DNA of 64,000 nt, taken from assembly GCF_002939985.1 (NCBI RefSeq), contig NZ_MDFM01000024.1, positions 16,244 to 80,243 of the forward strand. Direction: 5' to 3'. This document shows, piece after piece, positions 1 to 12,300 of the stretch. This DNA comes from Xanthomonas hortorum pv. cynarae (GTDB lineage Bacteria; Pseudomonadota; Gammaproteobacteria; Xanthomonadales; Xanthomonadaceae). Numbering within the stretch: the stretch's first letter is position 1; the number at the start of each line of letters is the position of its first letter. The notes beneath the pieces were generated by a model. It saw nothing but the letters and a program-made list of their open reading frames with translations. It searched no databases and was not told the DNA's origin. Both the position numbers and the translations under genes were made by a program.

Positions 1-314
1 TCTTCGGCGCCCTTGAAGCGCTCGCGGATGGCCGAAGCGGCGGCGAGCGCATCGCCATTGGCCAACGCGGCGATGACCTGCGGCTGCTTGAGCACGGCGT
101 CGAGCTGGCTGGCCTGCTTGGCCATGGCCTGGCTGACGTCCTGCACGGCGCGGTCGCGCGCCTGCTCGAGGTCCTGCGTCATCGCATCTTCGCGCCACTG
201 CGCGTAGCCGCTCCAGCCGAACCACGCTGCCAGCAGCAACAACACGCCCCCCAACACCGGACCACTCGTGCGCATGCCGGACGCGGCCTGGCTGCGCTCG
301 CTCGCTTTGCTCAT
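1..314 (-). CDS. algC: Phosphomannomutase/phosphoglucomutase-like protein, N-terminal fragment
   Basis: Only about 104 N-terminal residues lie in the window; the gene runs off the left edge. The visible part is a short charged head, a hydrophobic segment at about residues 18-35 and a helical, Gln/Ala-rich stretch, so it looks like a membrane-anchored sensor-like extension. No catalytic residue is visible. The identification rests on context: in pseudomonads coaBC-dut is followed by algC (mannose/glucose phosphate mutase for exopolysaccharide and LPS sugars), and xanthomonad versions carry such an N-terminal extension. The dut stop lies 12 bp upstream of this start, so the three genes probably form one operon. 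It could instead be an unrelated membrane protein. Confidence 0.5.
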   Translation of the reverse strand, partial: MSKASERSQAASGMRTSGPVLGGVLLLLAAWFGWSGYAQWREDAMTQDLEQARDRAVQDVSQAMAKQASQLDAVLKQPQVIAALANGDALAAASAIRERFKGAE

Positions 315-326
315 ATGACGCCCCCG

Positions 327-794
327 TCAGCGCACGCCGGTGTGGCCGAATCCACCCGCTCCCCGCGCGCTGTCGACGAAAGTATCCACCACTTGCAAGC
401 CCACGCGCACGATCGGCAGGATCACCAGCTGCGCGATGCGATCGCCCGGCTCGATGGTGAAGGCGGCACGGCCGCGATTCCAGGTGCTGATCAGCAGCGG
501 CCCCTGGTAATCGGCATCGATCAGGCCGGTGCCGTTGCCGAGCACGATGCCGTGGCGATGGCCCAGGCCCGAGCGCGGCAGGATCACCGCGCACAGCTGC
601 GGGTCGGCCAGATGAATCGCGATGCCGCTGGGGATCAGCGCCGCATCGCCGGGCTCCAGCGTCATCGGCGCTTCCAGCGCAGCGCGCAGGTCCATGCCTG
701 CGCTGGCTTCGGTGGCATAGGCCGGCAACGGCCACAGGTCGCCGAAGCGCGGGTCGAGCAACTTCACTTGCAAGGACTGGGTTGGGTGGCTCAT
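327..794 (-). CDS. dut: Deoxyuridine 5'-triphosphate nucleotidohydrolase (dUTPase)
   Basis: Hydrolyses dUTP to dUMP and pyrophosphate, keeping uracil out of DNA and supplying dUMP for thymidylate synthesis. It has 155 residues, usual for the trimeric family. All five motifs are present in order: AGMDLRA (32-38), PRSGLG (73-78), [13 protein letters not shown] (86-98, with the catalytic Asp in IDADY), [11 protein letters not shown] (112-122) and the C-terminal glycine-rich [10 protein letters not shown] (144-153). The start at 794 gives a 4-bp ATGA overlap with the coaBC stop, which implies translational coupling. A longer frame upstream would run into coaBC and adds no conserved sequence. Confidence 0.97.
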   Translation of the reverse strand: MSHPTQSLQVKLLDPRFGDLWPLPAYATEASAGMDLRAALEAPMTLEPGDAALIPSGIAIHLADPQLCAVILPRSGLGHRHGIVLGNGTGLIDADYQGPLLISTWNRGRAAFTIEPGDRIAQLVILPIVRVGLQVVDTFVDSARGAGGFGHTGVR

Positions 795-2050
795 GCCTGC
801 AATCTCTCCGCGATCAGGGCCAGCAGTTGCTCGGCCAATTCGGTTTTGCTGCTGCTGGGGAAGCCACGTTCGCCACCCTGCCAATAGGCGATCGCAGCGT
901 TGTTGTCGCTTTCGAAGCCACCGCCTTCGATCCCCACCTGATTGGCGATGATCAGGTCCAGCCGCTTGGCGGCGAGCTTGCCACGCGCATAGTGCTCCAC
1001 GTCGTGCGTTTCGGCCGCAAAACCGACCACCAGCTTCAATGCGCCGGTTTGCGCGGCGACTTCGGCCAGGATGTCCGGGGTGCGCACCAGTTCCAGGGTC
1101 AGCGTTTCGCCGGTCTTCTTGATCTTCTGCGCGACCACCCGTTTGGGGGTGTAGTCGGCCACTGCGGCGGCACCGATGTAGATGTCGGCCGGAAACGCGC
1201 CCAGCACCGCATCGCGCATCTGCGCGGCCGAGCGCACGTCGATCCGTTGCACGCCGGCCGGAGTGGTCTGATGCACCGGGCCGCTGACCAGCACCACCTC
1301 AGCACCCTGGTAGGCAGCCGCGGCGGCCAGGGCATAGCCCATCTTGCCGCTGCTGCGGTTGCCGACGTAGCGCACCGGGTCCAGGTCCTCGAAGGTGGGG
1401 CCGGCACTGATCACGATGCGTAGACCTTCCAGTTGCGCGCTGCCGGGCACGAAGGCCGGCGCAGCTGCGCTCCTGGAAGCGGCAGGCGCGGCGGTGCCAG
1501 ACACTGCGGCAATGATCGCCGCCGGCTCGGCCAGCCGACCGGGGCCCGATTCGCCTTCGGCCAACGGGCCGTCGTCCGGGCCGACCACGCTCACGCCACG
1601 CGTGCGCAGAGTCGCCACGTTGGCCTGGGTGGCCGGATGCAGCCACATGCGATGGTTCATCGCCGGAGCCACGGTCAGCGGCGCGGTGGTGGCCAGGCAC
1701 AGCGTGGTGACCAGGTCGTCGGCCAGGCCATGCGCCAGACGTGCCAGCAGGTCGGCGGTGGCCGGGGCGACGATCACCTGATCGGCCCAGCGCGCCAGTT
1801 CGATATGCCCCATCGCCTGCTCGGCGGCGCTGTCCCACAAGGTGGTGCGGGTGGGCTGCCCGGACAGCGCCTGGAAGCTGAGCGGGGTGACGAATTGTTG
1901 TGCGCCGCTGGTCATGGCGACCTGCACCTGCGCGCCGGCGTCGCGCAGGCGACGGACCAGTTCGAGCGATTTGTAAGCGGCAATGCCTCCGCCGACGCAC
2001 AGCAGCAAGCGCTGTCCGTCCAGGGGGCGGGCCTGAGTGGAGCCGATCAC
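791..2050 (-). CDS. coaBC: Bifunctional phosphopantothenoylcysteine decarboxylase/phosphopantothenate-cysteine ligase
   Basis: Carries out two consecutive steps of coenzyme A synthesis: joining 4'-phosphopantothenate to cysteine (CoaB) and decarboxylating the product to 4'-phosphopantetheine (CoaC). It has 419 residues, usual for the fused enzyme. The N-terminal flavoprotein half shows GGGIAAYKS (20-28) and the CoaC signature PAMNHRMW. The C-terminal half shows the CoaB nucleotide-binding start [13 protein letters not shown] and a lysine-rich KIKKTGE loop. It overlaps dut by 4 bp and is divergent from radC across about 95 bp. Confidence 0.97.
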   Translation of the reverse strand: MIGSTQARPLDGQRLLLCVGGGIAAYKSLELVRRLRDAGAQVQVAMTSGAQQFVTPLSFQALSGQPTRTTLWDSAAEQAMGHIELARWADQVIVAPATADLLARLAHGLADDLVTTLCLATTAPLTVAPAMNHRMWLHPATQANVATLRTRGVSVVGPDDGPLAEGESGPGRLAEPAAIIAAVSGTAAPAASRSAAAPAFVPGSAQLEGLRIVISAGPTFEDLDPVRYVGNRSSGKMGYALAAAAAYQGAEVVLVSGPVHQTTPAGVQRIDVRSAAQMRDAVLGAFPADIYIGAAAVADYTPKRVVAQKIKKTGETLTLELVRTPDILAEVAAQTGALKLVVGFAAETHDVEHYARGKLAAKRLDLIIANQVGIEGGGFESDNNAAIAYWQGGERGFPSSSKTELAEQLLALIAERLQA

Positions 2051-2146
2051 GTCGGAGTCGTCCTACGGTTACAAGGACAACTAGATTAGCCGATGCCCCC
2101 GCCTGGCCTGATAGGCGTGAGCGATGAGCACCGGCAATCTCGCCAT

Positions 2147-2824
2147 ATGCACATTCACGACTGGCCCACCGACGAACGCCCGCGCGAGAAACTTCTGGCG
2201 CGCGGGGCGACTGCCTTATCCGATGCCGAGCTGCTGGCGATCTTTGTCGGCTCCGGTCTGCGCGGCCAGGACGCCGTGCGCACTGCGCGCGATCTGCTGC
2301 TTCGCCACGGCCCGCTGCGCGTGCTGCTGGATCGCCCGGCCCCGGCCCTGGCGCGCCTGCCCGGCCTTGGGCCCGCCTCGGCCTGCAAGCTCAACGCGGC
2401 ACTGGAACTGGCACACCGTCACCTGATGAGCGAGCTGGAGCGCGGCGAAGCGCTCAGCGACCCACCCAGCGTCGGCCGCTATTTTTCGCAGCGACTACGT
2501 GCAAAGGCGTACGAGGTGTTCGCGGTGCTGTACCTGGATACCAAACATCACGCCATCGCCTTCGAGGAATTGTTCACCGGCACGCTGGATGGCGCCGACA
2601 TCCATACGCGCGAAGTGGTGCGACGGGCGCTACTGCACAATGCAGCGGCCGTGATCGTCGGGCACAACCATCCGTCCGGCAACCCGGAGCCCTCCGAGGC
2701 CGACCGCGCGGTTACCAAACGTTTGCTGGAGGCACTGGATCTGGTGGAGATCCGCCTGCTCGACCACTTCGTGATCGGCGACGGCCGCCCGGTGTCGCTG
2801 GCCGAGCGCGGCTGGCTGGAATGA
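2147..2824 (+). CDS. radC: RadC-family JAMM protein
   Basis: A 225-residue RadC-family protein. An N-terminal helix-hairpin-helix-like region ([19 protein letters not shown]) precedes a JAB1/MPN (JAMM) domain with the metal motif [14 protein letters not shown] (H173, H175, D186). The name comes from DNA repair, but the biochemical role of the family is unsettled; the JAMM fold implies a zinc hydrolase. The start at 2147 (MHIHDWP) matches the usual family beginning, and the upstream extension from 2093 is not conserved in character. radC sits divergent to coaBC, an arrangement common in gammaproteobacteria. Confidence 0.93.
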   Translation: MHIHDWPTDERPREKLLARGATALSDAELLAIFVGSGLRGQDAVRTARDLLLRHGPLRVLLDRPAPALARLPGLGPASACKLNAALELAHRHLMSELERGEALSDPPSVGRYFSQRLRAKAYEVFAVLYLDTKHHAIAFEELFTGTLDGADIHTREVVRRALLHNAAAVIVGHNHPSGNPEPSEADRAVTKRLLEALDLVEIRLLDHFVIGDGRPVSLAERGWLE

Positions 2825-2910
2825 CAACGCGGCGGTGACCTGAACCGTCGGCCGGACCCGGGCGCGCGCGGTCGGGTAAAATCGGTGGTTTCGTTCCAAG
2901 CAGATCTCAC

Positions 2911-4599
2911 GTGAAAGCCCAACTCCGCGCACTGATCGGCCAAGGTATTGAAGCCTTGCGCGCCAACGGCACCCTGCCTGCCGACACCCTGCCGCCGGAT
3001 TTTGTGGTCGAGCGACCCAAGACGCGCGAGCACGGCGACTTCGCCACCAATGCCGCAATGCTGCTGGCCAAGCCTGCACGCTCCAATCCGCGCGCACTGG
3101 CGCAGGCGCTGGTGGCCGCATTGCCGGCCAGCGACGAGGTGGCCAAGGTGGAGATCGCTGGGCCGGGGTTCATCAACTTCCATCTGACGCCCTCCGCCTA
3201 CCAGCGCGAAGTGGCGCATGTCATCAAGCAAGGCCCCGACTACGGTCGCGGGCTGGCCGGCAATGGCCGCTCGGTGGGCGTGGAATACGTCTCGGCCAAC
3301 CCGACCGGCCCGCTGCATGTCGGCCACGGCCGCGCGGCGGCGATCGGCGACAGCCTGGCGCGCGTGCTCGATGCCAACGGCTGGAACGTCAAGCGCGAGT
3401 TCTATTACAACGATGCCGGCGTGCAGATCGAAAACCTGGCCTTGTCGGTGCAGGCGCGCGCGCAAGGGCTCACCCCCGACAGCGACGGCTGGCCGGAGAA
3501 CGGCTACCGCGGCGACTACATCGCCGATGTCGCCAACGCCTACCTGGCCGGCGATACCGTCGACCTGGAAGGCCATCTGGTCACCGGTACCCAGGACCCG
3601 GCCGATATCGAGTCGATCCGCCGCTTCGCGGTGGCCTATCTGCGTAACGAGCAGAACCACGACCTGGCCGCGTTCCGCGTCGATTTCGATATCTATTTCC
3701 TGGAAAGCTCGCTGTACAAGGACGGCAAGGTCGAAGAGGCCGTGCAGAAGCTGATCGCTTCCGGCCACACCTACGAGGAAGGCGGCGCGTTGTGGTTGAA
3801 GTCCACCGACTTCGGCGACGACAAGGACCGGGTGATGCGCAAGTCCGACGGCACCTACACCTACTTCGTGCCGGACGTGGCCTATCACCTGACCAAGTGG
3901 CAGCGCGGCTACGAGCGCGCGATCACCGAGCTCGGCGCTGACCACCACGGCTCGCTGACGCGCGTGCGCGCCGGCCTGCAGGCCTTGGAACTGGGCATCC
4001 CGCAGGGCTGGCCGGAATACGTGCTGCACCAGATGGTCACGGTGATGCGCGGCGGCGAAGAGGTGAAGCTGTCCAAGCGTGCCGGCAGCTACGTCACCCT
4101 GCGCGATCTGATCGAAGAAACCAGCGCCGATGCGGTGCGCTGGTTTCTGATCGCGCGCAAGCCCGATTCGCAGCTCACCTTCGACATCGACCTGGCCCGT
4201 CAGCAGAGCAACGACAACCCGGTGTTTTATGTGCAGTACGCGCATGCCCGCGTGTGCAGCGTGCTGCGTCAGGCGCTGGAAAAAGGCTACAAGTACGAGC
4301 AGGCACATGGGTTGGCCGAGCTGGCGCGTCTGGATGACGAGCATTCGCTCAACGTCATGGTCGAGCTGTCGCGCTATGCGGAAGTGGTGGAAATCGCCGG
4401 CCAGACACTGGAGCCGTATCAGATTGCGCAGTACCTGCGTGAATTGGCGCACGCCTTCCACACGTGGTATCACAACACCAAACTGCTGGTGGACGATGCC
4501 GCAGAGCGCGACGCCAAACTCACCCTCGCCGTCGCCACGCAACAGGTGCTCGCCAACGGCCTGGAACTGCTCGGCGTCAGCGCCCCAGAAAAGATGTAA
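2911..4599 (+). CDS. argS: Arginyl-tRNA synthetase
   Basis: Class I aminoacyl-tRNA synthetase charging tRNA-Arg with arginine. It has 562 residues, usual for bacterial ArgRS. An N-terminal Add-1-like domain precedes the catalytic core, with the HIGH motif as HVGHG (136-140) and the KMSKS-type motif as KLSKR (386-390). The C-terminal helical DALR anticodon-binding domain ends near GVSAPEKM. The start is GTG at 2911; no upstream ATG gives a sensible N-terminus. A TAAAAT box at 2877-2882 could be its -10 element. A SPOR-domain protein follows 45 bp downstream. Confidence 0.98.
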   Translation: MKAQLRALIGQGIEALRANGTLPADTLPPDFVVERPKTREHGDFATNAAMLLAKPARSNPRALAQALVAALPASDEVAKVEIAGPGFINFHLTPSAYQREVAHVIKQGPDYGRGLAGNGRSVGVEYVSANPTGPLHVGHGRAAAIGDSLARVLDANGWNVKREFYYNDAGVQIENLALSVQARAQGLTPDSDGWPENGYRGDYIADVANAYLAGDTVDLEGHLVTGTQDPADIESIRRFAVAYLRNEQNHDLAAFRVDFDIYFLESSLYKDGKVEEAVQKLIASGHTYEEGGALWLKSTDFGDDKDRVMRKSDGTYTYFVPDVAYHLTKWQRGYERAITELGADHHGSLTRVRAGLQALELGIPQGWPEYVLHQMVTVMRGGEEVKLSKRAGSYVTLRDLIEETSADAVRWFLIARKPDSQLTFDIDLARQQSNDNPVFYVQYAHARVCSVLRQALEKGYKYEQAHGLAELARLDDEHSLNVMVELSRYAEVVEIAGQTLEPYQIAQYLRELAHAFHTWYHNTKLLVDDAAERDAKLTLAVATQQVLANGLELLGVSAPEKM

Positions 4600-4644
4600 G
4601 TCGGGCCGCACGGCCCGCAACGACGTGATTCGGAGAAGTGGTAG

Positions 4645-5544
4645 ATGGCAGCACGACGCGGTAAGAGTCAGGCGCGACGCAACACCAGCAATGGCACCCC
4701 CGTTTGGGTGTGGTTGGTGGCGGGCGCCGCGATTGCGGCAGTGATTTTCCTGGCAGCGCCCAACCTGTTCAAGAAGGACGGCGACGGCTTCCTGCGTGTG
4801 GGCCCGCGCGCCAATCCCGATGCGCAGCCAGAGCCGGTGGCAGATGCCGACGTGGATACGCCGGCCGACCTGCCCAAGCCCAGCGCACAACCGCCCAAGC
4901 CGCAAGCCAAACCCGGCGATGCGCAGACCCAGTACGACTTCTACACCTTGCTGCCCGGCAAGGAAGTGCAGATGTCCGATGCCGAACTGGCGGCCAGTGC
5001 GCGCGCCGAGGAAGCCGCTCGTGCGCGTGCGGCACTGGAAGGCAAGCCGGTTGCGCCCGCACCAGGTGCAGCAGCACGTGTTGCTGCAGCCACGCCGGCC
5101 GCCAGCGTGCCGGTGCCGTTGAACGAAACCGCCGCCAGTGTGCCCAAGCCGTTGGCAGAAACTGCGCCTGCGCGTCCGGCGGCCACACCGGCGCCGGCCA
5201 GCACCGCAGCGCTCACCACGCCGGCTGCCGCCGCACCTGCAACTGCAGCGCCCAAACCGGCTGCGACGACCGCAGCGGCAACGACGGCGGCTGCACCTGC
5301 AATGACAGACAACACCCGCTACATCCTGCAGGCCGGCTCGTTCGGCGCCTCCGGCGATGCCGAATCGACCAAGGCCAAGCTGGCGATGATGGGCCTGGCC
5401 GCACGCGTGGAATCGGCCGAAATCAGCGGCAAAACCGTCTACCGCGTGCGCATGGGGCCGTATGGCAGCGCCGGCGAACTGGCCGAAGCCAAGCAGAAAC
5501 TGACCGGCAGCGGATTGCCTGCCATCGCCATCAAGGCGCAGTAG
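4645..5544 (+). CDS. SPOR-domain inner-membrane protein (FtsN-like)
   Basis: A 299-residue bitopic protein: a basic cytoplasmic head (MAARRGKSQARR), one membrane segment at about 23-41, a long periplasmic Pro/Ala-rich low-complexity linker (about 50-220) and a C-terminal SPOR domain starting near NTRYILQAGSFG and ending at AIKAQ. SPOR domains bind peptidoglycan stripped of stem peptides at division sites, so a role in septal cell-wall work is likely. argS followed by a SPOR protein is a recurrent gammaproteobacterial order. An essential-FtsN role cannot be shown from sequence alone. Confidence 0.88.
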   Translation: MAARRGKSQARRNTSNGTPVWVWLVAGAAIAAVIFLAAPNLFKKDGDGFLRVGPRANPDAQPEPVADADVDTPADLPKPSAQPPKPQAKPGDAQTQYDFYTLLPGKEVQMSDAELAASARAEEAARARAALEGKPVAPAPGAAARVAAATPAASVPVPLNETAASVPKPLAETAPARPAATPAPASTAALTTPAAAAPATAAPKPAATTAAATTAAAPAMTDNTRYILQAGSFGASGDAESTKAKLAMMGLAARVESAEISGKTVYRVRMGPYGSAGELAEAKQKLTGSGLPAIAIKAQ

Positions 5545-5682
5545 CGACAGTGTCGGATCGCGCTTGCGGCCTGTTGCTACGACGTCGTTGCGCGCCAGCC
5601 GCTCGGTGCGGCCGGGCTGCACGCACGCCGTGCAGCGGCACGCGCATCCGGCACGGTCGCCACACCTGATTGCTTCGCCTGA

Positions 5683-6462
<780 letters not shown>

Positions 6463-6591
6463 CGATGGCCTGCAACGCCAATGCCTCGGTCGCGCCGTGA
6501 TCCGATGATGTGTTGATTGGCGCGTGCGCAGATCGCGCAGCATCCAAGCTCGGTGCGGCGCTGGAACTGGCGCACTGCCAGAGATGACGAC

Positions 6592-6617
6592 AACGCCGCG
6601 CATTGCGCGGCGTTTTG
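6592..6617. terminator. Bidirectional hairpin terminator
   Basis: A perfect 10-bp stem (AACGCCGCGC / GCGCGGCGTT) with a 3-nt loop, followed by TTT on the plus strand and preceded by CAAC on the other side. It lies between the convergent SDR gene and the acyltransferase gene, whose stop is 11 bp further on, so it can serve both. Confidence 0.7.
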
Positions 6618-6627
6618 CGATGCCCGG

Positions 6628-7755
6628 TCAGGCGCGATCAGCGGCAGCCAACGGCCGCGCGCCTGGCCGCAGCATCTTGTCGCGCAGCTGCAGGAACGGG
6701 CGCTCCACCGCGTAGTGCAAGACCGCACCGCCCAGCACTGCCATCAGGCCATACACCGCAAATGCCAGCACGCCACGTCCCTCCAGCGCCGGGCCGAACC
6801 AGCCCTGGGTGAGATGGAACACGGCCTTGTGGGTCAGATACAGGCTGTAGGAAATGCCCGCCAGCCATGCGGCGCCTGGCACGCGCAGGCCGCCAAGCAC
6901 TCCGCGGGTGGCGGTGCCGGCCAGCACCAGCAAGGCGAGCCCCAACGACAACACCGGCCAGCCCAGCGCATTGCCGATCAGGCCGGTGCGCTCGCGAAAC
7001 AGCCACAACGCCAGCGCCAGAATCGCCATGCCGGCACACAGCACAGCGTTGCCGCGCTGCTGCAGCCGTTGCCACAGCGTGGGGCGGAAGATCTTGAGCA
7101 CCGCCAGGACGACACCGGCCAGCAGACCGTCCAGACGGTTCCAGGTCGGGTAATAGATGTCTTCGATAAACCAGTTGCGCTGCAGGCCGGCACCGGCGCT
7201 GTCCAGGGCGGTGTTGTGCCACCAGATGCCGGCACGCAGCGCGATGCCTGCAACCACCACCAGCACGTAGAGCACGACAAAGCGCGCGGCCGAGGGCCGA
7301 CGCATCAACAGCGTCGCCAGCAACGGAAACACCAGATAGAAATGTTCTTCCACGCACAGCGACCAGGCGTGCGAGAACGCGGCATCGCGGCCGTAATCGA
7401 CGAACAGGTTCAGGGTAAAGCTGACGAACATCCACCACGGTGCCAACCCGGGCGACTCACGAAACTCCGGCCACGCCATGTAGATCGCCAGCACCACCAG
7501 AAACGCCGGCAGGATGCGGAACGCGCGGCGCAGATAGAACGCCTTGAAGTCCAGGCCTTGCCCGTGCGCCAGCGGCCGCAGCACCTGCGTACCGATCAGA
7601 AAACCGCTCAACACGAAGAACAGGTCCACGCCCATCCAGCCGTAGCGGGACAACCACGCCCAGTCCGGCCCCAGGCCGCCGACCACGAAGGAATGGAACA
7701 GCATCACCCAGACGATGGCGATGCCACGCAGCAGATCAAGGGCGGGATAGCGCAT
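6628..7755 (-). CDS. Acyltransferase 3 family membrane protein (OafA-like)
   Basis: A 375-residue polytopic membrane protein of the acyltransferase-3 family, which moves acyl groups onto sugars of surface polysaccharides, lipids or metabolites. It begins MRYPALDLLRGIAIVWVML, the family's typical first helix with a conserved Arg. It also has the loop motif DLFFVLSGFLIG and WSLCVEEHFYL, and about ten hydrophobic segments. The start at 7755 is chosen because the longer frame upstream is polar and Arg-rich. It lies just downstream of the glycosyltransferase/NRPS pair on the same strand (about 210-bp gap), so it might acylate their product, but it may equally be independent. Confidence 0.9.
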   Translation of the reverse strand: MRYPALDLLRGIAIVWVMLFHSFVVGGLGPDWAWLSRYGWMGVDLFFVLSGFLIGTQVLRPLAHGQGLDFKAFYLRRAFRILPAFLVVLAIYMAWPEFRESPGLAPWWMFVSFTLNLFVDYGRDAAFSHAWSLCVEEHFYLVFPLLATLLMRRPSAARFVVLYVLVVVAGIALRAGIWWHNTALDSAGAGLQRNWFIEDIYYPTWNRLDGLLAGVVLAVLKIFRPTLWQRLQQRGNAVLCAGMAILALALWLFRERTGLIGNALGWPVLSLGLALLVLAGTATRGVLGGLRVPGAAWLAGISYSLYLTHKAVFHLTQGWFGPALEGRGVLAFAVYGLMAVLGGAVLHYAVERPFLQLRDKMLRPGARPLAAADRA

Positions 7756-7963
7756 GCGGGCGATGCAAGGCGAAGGAGCCCGATTGTGCCGCATCCCGCC
7801 GATGCAGCGATGCCGGCATCGACGTTGGCCGCAGCAACACGCCCGGCACCTCACCCGTGCCGCACTCAGAGACCTGCGGTAATGCCCAGCCGCCTTGCCG
7901 CCGCCAATCCGCTGTCGACGCTGTGTTTCCCCCACAGCGTCATCCATCACACGACGGTCTGTA

Positions 7964-9301
7964 TTACGCGACGGCCTGCTGCTCGATCCGCTGGGTCGGC
8001 GCCACCGACACCGCCGGTTGCAGCAATCCCCATGCTTCCAGCTGATCCACCGCCCGGCTGATCCCGTCCTCCTCACGGATGCGCTGACCCAGCACGCGTG
8101 CTGCTGCACGCATGCTCGGCGCGCTGGCCTGGCGGATGGCATCGGCCAAGGTTTCCGGCTGCAATCCGACCCGTGCGAGCGCCGGGGGCGCGACGCCGCG
8201 CTGGGCCAGGCAATGCGCCCAGAACGGTTGGTCGTAGCCGAACGGTAGGACCACCGACGGAATCCCCGCAGCCAGCGCCGCACCGGTCGTGCCGGCACCG
8301 CCGTGATGCACCGCGACCGACACCCGCGGGAACAGCCAATCGTGTGGTGCCTGTTCCAACTGGAAGAAGCGCTCCGCATCGTCGGACGCATCTTCCCCGG
8401 CCGCCAGCCCGCCCCAGCCGCTGGCCAGCAACGCGCGTTGACCGGTCAGACGCACCGCCGCCTTGACGATGGCGGTGAGCTGCGCCGCATCGATGCTGAT
8501 CATGCTGCCGAAGCCGACATACAGCGCCGGCGGGCCGGCCTGCAAAAACGCTTCCAGCGCGGCCGGCGGCTGCCATTGGGGCTGCGGCAACTGCCAGAAA
8601 CCGGCGACCTGGGCTCTGTCCGGCCAGTCCGGCGGACGTGGGCACAGATGCTCGCTATAGCCATACACCACGCGCTGCGCGCTGCGATCGGGACCACTCC
8701 ACGGATACGCCGGCAGCCCCAATGCCGGGCGCACGATGCCGTTGAGCGCCGGGCGCATCAGCTGCCAGGCGGCAAAGCGCACCGCGTGATGCAGTGCCAC
8801 ACTCACCAGCCCGGGCAGACGCACAGTGGGCATCACCATCAACGGCACATGGCGCGAGGCGTTCAGCGGCTGCAATTGCGTGAATACCACCGGCAGGCCG
8901 TAGGCCTGGCCCAGGCTATGCGCCAGCAGGCTGGCGCTGCCGACGCCGAGAATCAGGCCGGCATCGGCACAGGCCGCGCGGCCCTGCTCGGCCCAGTCGC
9001 GCGCCCAGTCCATCAGTTGTGCGCGCAAGGTGCCCCAGATGCCGCGCCAGCCACCGCGCATCTCGGCGACATTCGGATGGCCTTGCAACAGCTTCTGGTG
9101 GTCGCCGCTGAGCGGAAAGAACTCCAGCCCATTGGCGCGGATCAGGGATTCGAAGTTGGCGCTGGTCAGCACCCGCACCGGATAGCCGCGCTCCTGCAGG
9201 CCGCGGCCCAGCGCAATGATCGGGCGCACATCGCCATGCGTGCCCAGGGTGGCGATCAGCACCGGGCGGTGACGTGCCGGCGTCTGCAGTGACTCAGGCA
9301 T
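7964..9301 (-). CDS. UGT/MGT-type glycosyltransferase
   Basis: A 445-residue GT-B glycosyltransferase of the GT1 (UDP-glycosyltransferase/GT28-like) type. The N-terminal acceptor domain begins PVLIATLGTHGDVRP, and the C-terminal donor domain carries the hallmark HHGGAGTTGAALAAGIPSV with PFGYDQPFWA after it. Relatives glycosylate small molecules such as macrolides, sterols, carotenoids or 3-hydroxyfatty acids (RhlB). The start at 9301 overlaps the end of the NRPS gene by 8 bp, so the two are almost certainly cotranscribed and translationally coupled. That suggests the NRPS product, or an intermediate, is the acceptor. Donor and acceptor cannot be read from sequence. Confidence 0.92.
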   Translation of the reverse strand: MPESLQTPARHRPVLIATLGTHGDVRPIIALGRGLQERGYPVRVLTSANFESLIRANGLEFFPLSGDHQKLLQGHPNVAEMRGGWRGIWGTLRAQLMDWARDWAEQGRAACADAGLILGVGSASLLAHSLGQAYGLPVVFTQLQPLNASRHVPLMVMPTVRLPGLVSVALHHAVRFAAWQLMRPALNGIVRPALGLPAYPWSGPDRSAQRVVYGYSEHLCPRPPDWPDRAQVAGFWQLPQPQWQPPAALEAFLQAGPPALYVGFGSMISIDAAQLTAIVKAAVRLTGQRALLASGWGGLAAGEDASDDAERFFQLEQAPHDWLFPRVSVAVHHGGAGTTGAALAAGIPSVVLPFGYDQPFWAHCLAQRGVAPPALARVGLQPETLADAIRQASAPSMRAAARVLGQRIREEDGISRAVDQLEAWGLLQPAVSVAPTQRIEQQAVA

Positions 9302-12300
9302 ATTCGGCCACCCCGTCGCTGGCGGTGGCGGTGGCGGTGCTGCCATCGCGTTGTGCGGCTTTCGCAGTGGCAGCATGCAGTAAGGCGCTGAGCGTGGCCG
9401 AATGCGTGGACGACAGCATCGAATGATGATCGCTGTCCAAAACGTGCAGGTGCAGATTGCGCACGTATGGTTGCCAGGCCTGCGGCCGGTAGTCCAGCCA
9501 GACCGCATCGCCGCCGCCGAAGCTCATGCGCACACGTGCTTCGACGAACAGCACGTCCTGCTGCAGCGGCTTGGGCCGATGGCGTCGCGACAGTTGCAGG
9601 TGATGCTGAGTCAGCCCGCCCAGATCATCCAGCAGGGTTGGGTGTTGTGTGAGCAACTGGCGCAACGCGGGCAAGTCGTTTAGCAAGTAGTGATCGCATA
9701 GCAGGCTGGCCAGTTCGGCGAGCGTGGTCGGTCTCGTTTTGTCATCTGCCACGTCCAGGCCCAAGGCATGCATTGAGGCATGCACCATCTCGGATTCCGG
9801 CAATGCTGCGGCTTGTTCCAGATATGGGTAACTGTCGAGCATCGCCAGCAACTCGACTTCTTCGCCAAGCGCATGCAACTCGGCGGTGATGGCATGGGCG
9901 ATCAAGCCGCCCAGCGACCAGCCGATCAATCGATACGGCCCGTGCGGCTGCACGCTGCGCAGACGGGCCAGATAATCGCGCGCGATCGCCTCGATGCTTT
10001 CCGGGCGATGCTGCGGGTCGCTCAATGCCGGCGACTGCAATGCATACACCGGCCACTGCGGATCGAGCTGACCGAGCAAGGTGAGATACGACCAGCCCAG
10101 ACCGACCACCGGATGGATGCAGAACAGCGGCGTGGTGCCCGGCGTACCCGCACGCAACGGCAACAGCACGCCGAGCGGATCGTTCGGGGTCTGTGCGCTG
10201 CGTTTGATCACCTCGGCCAGGCCGGCAATCGTCGGCGCATGGAACAGCGTGCCCAGCGGCAGTTCGACGCCGAACATCTGCGGGAAACGCGCGGCCATTT
10301 CTGCCGCGCGCAGCGAGTCGCCGCCGAGCTCGAAGAAGTTGTCTTCCACCCCCACCACTTCAATGCCCAGCACGTCCTGCAACATCGCTGCCAGTTGGTG
10401 TTCGAGCGCATCGCGTGGCGCCACATGCGCGCGCTGCGGCAATGCGCCCGGTGACGGCAATGCGCGGCGATCCAGCTTGCCGTTGGGTGTCAGCGGCAGT
10501 GCCTCCAGCGGCATCCACAGCGTGGGAATCATCGACGCAGGCAAGCGTTGCTGCAGATGCGCGCGCAGCAGCTCGGTCGACGGCATGGTGCCGTGCTTAC
10601 CCACCACATAGGCCAGCAACTGCAACGCGTTGTTGTCGCCATCGCTATGGCCAACCACCACTGCCTGGGCCACCTGCGAATGCAGCAGCAAGGCGTTTTC
10701 GATTTCGGCCGGCTCCACGCGATGGCCGCGGATCTTCAATTGCGCGTCCGCACGGCCGATGAACTCCAGCATGCCGTCGCGACGCTGACGCACGCGGTCG
10801 CCGGTGCGGTACATGCTGCTGCCGTCGTCGGCAAACGGGTCGCGCACAAAGCGCTCGCTGGTCAGCTGGCGCTTGCCGCGATAGCCCTTGGCCACGCCCG
10901 CGCCGCCGATATACAGCTCACCGATCGCACCGGTGGGCAGCGGCTGCCGCTGCGCATCCAGCACGTAGACGCGCGTATTGAGCAGCGGCCTGCCAATGGG
11001 TGGGGCTGCGGCGTCGGTCAGCTGCAACGGCATGATGGTCGACCAGATGGTGGTTTCGGTTGGCCCGTACAACTGGGTCAGGCGCCCCACCCGGCTCAGC
11101 AACTGCGTCGCCAACTCCGGCACCAGGGCCTCACCGCCCACCAGCGCGTGGATACGGTCCAGTGCCAGATCTTCATTGGCCAGCAGGATGCGCCACAACG
11201 ACGGGGTGGCCTGCACCACGCTGATCTGCTCGTGTGCGATCAGGCGCGACAGGCTGCGTGGATCGTGGGTGATGCCGGCCGGTGCGATGACCACGCGTGC
11301 GCCCACCAGCAGCGGCAGGTACAACTCCAGCCCGGCGATGTCGAAGGTGATGGTGGTGACCGCCAGCACGCGGTCGCGCGGCCGCAATGCCAGTTCATGC
11401 TCCATCGCATGCAGGAAATTGAAGAGATTGCGATGGCTGATTTCCACGCCCTTGGGCGCGCCGGTCGAGCCGGAGGTGTACAGCACGTAGGCGGTGCCAT
11501 CCGGCGTGGCGAGCGGTGCTATCGCCGCCGGCAACACCGCCGGGCGTGGATCCAGCCACACCATGCCACCGAGCAGATAGCGCTCGCACAACGCCGGCTC
11601 GCAGACCAGCGCGATGGCGCCGGAATCGTTGAGCATCTGCCGATTGCGTGCGGCCGGGCTTTCCGGGTCCAGTGGCAGATACGCCGCCCCACTCCACATC
11701 ACTGCCAGCAAGGCCACCAGCAACTGTTCGCTGCGCGGCAACGCGATGGCGACCACATCGCCGGGGCCCACGCCGTCGGCCACCCACTGCGCCGCAATGC
11801 GCGAGGCGAGCTCGCACAGCGTGGCGTAATCCAGCGTGCGGTTGTCGTATTGCACCACCACCGCCGCCGGCATCAGCTCGGCGCGCTGCAACATGCCGTG
11901 CAACAGCGTGCTCGGCTCCGGCAGTGGCGCTGCGGTGTCGTTCCAGGTGTGCAGCAGTCGCTGACGCTCGTCATGACCCAGCACATCGATCAGGCCGAGT
12001 GCGCATTCCGGATTTGCCAGTACCGCATCGGCCAGGTGGGTCAGGCGGCGGCAATGTTCTGCCAGCTCGTCGCTGTCGTACATTGCCGGGTTGGCATCCA
12101 GATCGAAGCGCAACGCGGCGCCATCGCCACGCTCGTAGCAGAAGATGGTCAGATCGTCGACGCGACCATTGGAAAGATTATGCGGGATCGCAGACGCCTC
12201 GCCAAAACGCAGCGCACAATCGAAGGGTTCGATGTTGACCGCCAGCCGCGCGACGTTCTGATCGATGCCGAACATACCCAGATCACGGCGCAGATCCTCA